Origin: an uncultured Clostridium sp.
GTDB lineage: Bacteria; Bacillota; Clostridia; TANB77; CAG-508
Direction: 5' to 3'
Length of the DNA: 5,864 nucleotides
NCBI GenBank assembly: GCA_946497585.1
Contig: CAMMLF010000101.1
Span: 1 to 5,864 of the forward strand
The stretch's first letter is position 1, and every line of letters starts with the position of its first letter. The translations under genes were made by a program, and so were the position numbers. Shown in pieces: positions 5,305 to 5,864 of this stretch. The notes beneath the pieces are model-generated. The model did not search any database, was not told the origin of the DNA, and saw nothing but the letters and a program-made list of their open reading frames with translations.

Positions 5305-5340
5305 GCTAGTTTCAATATCACTCTAATTGCTAGTTTCAAT
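5305..5340. repeat. Duplicated 12-mer GCTAGTTTCAAT, 24-bp period
   Basis: GCTAGTTTCAAT occurs at 5305-5316 and again at 5329-5340 (ATTGAAACTAGC on the minus strand). The copies are in direct orientation, inside the 120-bp spacer between the gpmI stop codon and the YezG-like gene. The interval between copies is 12 bp and unrelated. It could be a tandem operator or a slippage duplication. The spacer shows no convincing intrinsic terminator for gpmI and no clear promoter. Confidence 0.5.
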
Positions 5341-5349
5341 TAATTCTCA

Positions 5350-5864
5350 TTATCTTACAAGTAAACTTTCTCCTGTCATTTCTGCTGGTTTTTCTAATCC
5401 CATCATATCTAGCATTGTTGGTGCTAAATCTGCAAGTTTACCATTTTTTATTTTAACATTTTCCATTCCATATAATATTAGTGGAACTGGATTTGTTGTA
5501 TGTGATGTAAATGGTTCACCTGTTTTATAATCTATCATTTGCTCTGCATTTCCATGGTCAGCTGTAATTAATGCTTTTCCTTCATGTTTGTTTAATGCAT
5601 CAATTATTTTTCCAACACATTCGTCTACTGCTTCAATTGCTTTTTCAGCAGCTTCTAGATTTCCTGTATGTCCAACCATGTCTGGGTTTGCAAAGTTTAA
5701 AATAATTGTATCATATTTTTCTGAATTTATTGCTTCTACAACTTTTTCTGTTACTTCATACGCACTCATTTCAGGTTTCATATCATATGTTTCTACTTTT
5801 GGTGAAGGTACTAATATTCTATCTTCTCCTTTGAAAGGTTCTTCTTTTCCACCATTGAAGAAGA
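5350..5864 (-). CDS. gpmI: 2,3-bisphosphoglycerate-independent phosphoglycerate mutase, C-terminal third
   Basis: The frame is open from the window edge to the TAA at 5352-5350 and encodes about the last 171 residues of a family of roughly 510; the start lies beyond 5864. The enzyme interconverts 3- and 2-phosphoglycerate in glycolysis using two manganese ions. Visible landmarks, in order, are FFNGGKEEPFKGEDR near the edge, PSPKVETYDMKPEMSA, NFANPDMVGHTG (metal-binding Asp and His), a VDECVGKI helix, ITADHGNAEQM (Asp-His metal ligands) and FTSHTTNPVP (ligand His). All belong to the alkaline-phosphatase-like metal site and are intact. The C-terminus (DLAPTMLDMMGLEKPAEMTG, then ESLLVR) is the usual ending, so the gene is not truncated on this side. 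The Met at 5781 is internal and not the start. The next gene begins about 130 bp downstream with no clear terminator between. Confidence 0.95.
   Translation of the reverse strand, partial: FFNGGKEEPFKGEDRILVPSPKVETYDMKPEMSAYEVTEKVVEAINSEKYDTIILNFANPDMVGHTGNLEAAEKAIEAVDECVGKIIDALNKHEGKALITADHGNAEQMIDYKTGEPFTSHTTNPVPLILYGMENVKIKNGKLADLAPTMLDMMGLEKPAEMTGESLLVR

Noticed and set aside
5305..5340. Possible CRISPR remnant, because the minus strand reads ATTGAAAC twice
   Set aside because: ATTGAAAC is a common end of CRISPR repeats, but the shared unit is only 12 bp, the interval is 12 bp and there are only two copies.
5350..5781. Short gpmI gene starting at the Met at 5781
   Set aside because: The frame stays open to the window edge and continues with typical GpmI sequence (FFNGGKEEPFKGEDR), so that Met is internal.

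Overview
The window is strongly AT-rich and every gene I can support lies on the minus strand. The gene set points to a spore-forming, low-GC anaerobe of the Clostridia: a sporulation sigma factor of the sigma-K type, a GGGtGRT-family protein paired with a NifU-like scaffold protein, and purine-rich Shine-Dalgarno (SD) sequences in front of nearly every gene. I cannot assign a species from the sequence alone.

In the direction of transcription (high to low coordinates), the order is as follows. The 3' third of gpmI (phosphoglycerate mutase) enters from the right edge (5864-5350). A 120-bp spacer with a duplicated 12-mer follows. Next is a YezG/DUF600-type immunity-like gene with a long C-terminal extension (5220-4453, probably starting at TTG). 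After 29 bp comes a NifU-like Fe-S scaffold gene (4423-3731), then a 250-bp spacer dominated by three hairpins (3565-3705). The GGGtGRT-family gene (3480-2479) follows, with a perfect 12-bp terminator-like hairpin squeezed between its stop codon and the SD of a U32-peptidase-family gene of the TrhP/YrrO type (2430-1198). Then comes an intact sigK-like gene with a hydrophobic pro-sequence (995-297), a 15-bp inverted repeat, and an extended -10 promoter driving the first 51 codons of a CmpB-type membrane protein that runs off the left edge (153-1).

The window mixes housekeeping genes (gpmI), tRNA modification (U32/TrhP type), late mother-cell sporulation control (sigK) and a conserved module of unknown function (NifU-like plus GGGtGRT). 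The NifU-like gene and the YezG-like gene are close enough to share a transcript. The GGGtGRT and U32 genes are also close, but a strong hairpin lies between them. sigK and the CmpB-type gene look like separate units. No rRNA, tRNA, CRISPR array, insertion sequence or known riboswitch was seen, and no gene-free stretch exceeds 300 bp. The most unusual parts are the structured element at 3565-3705, the hairpin that abuts the U32 SD, and the YezG-like protein without a visible toxin.
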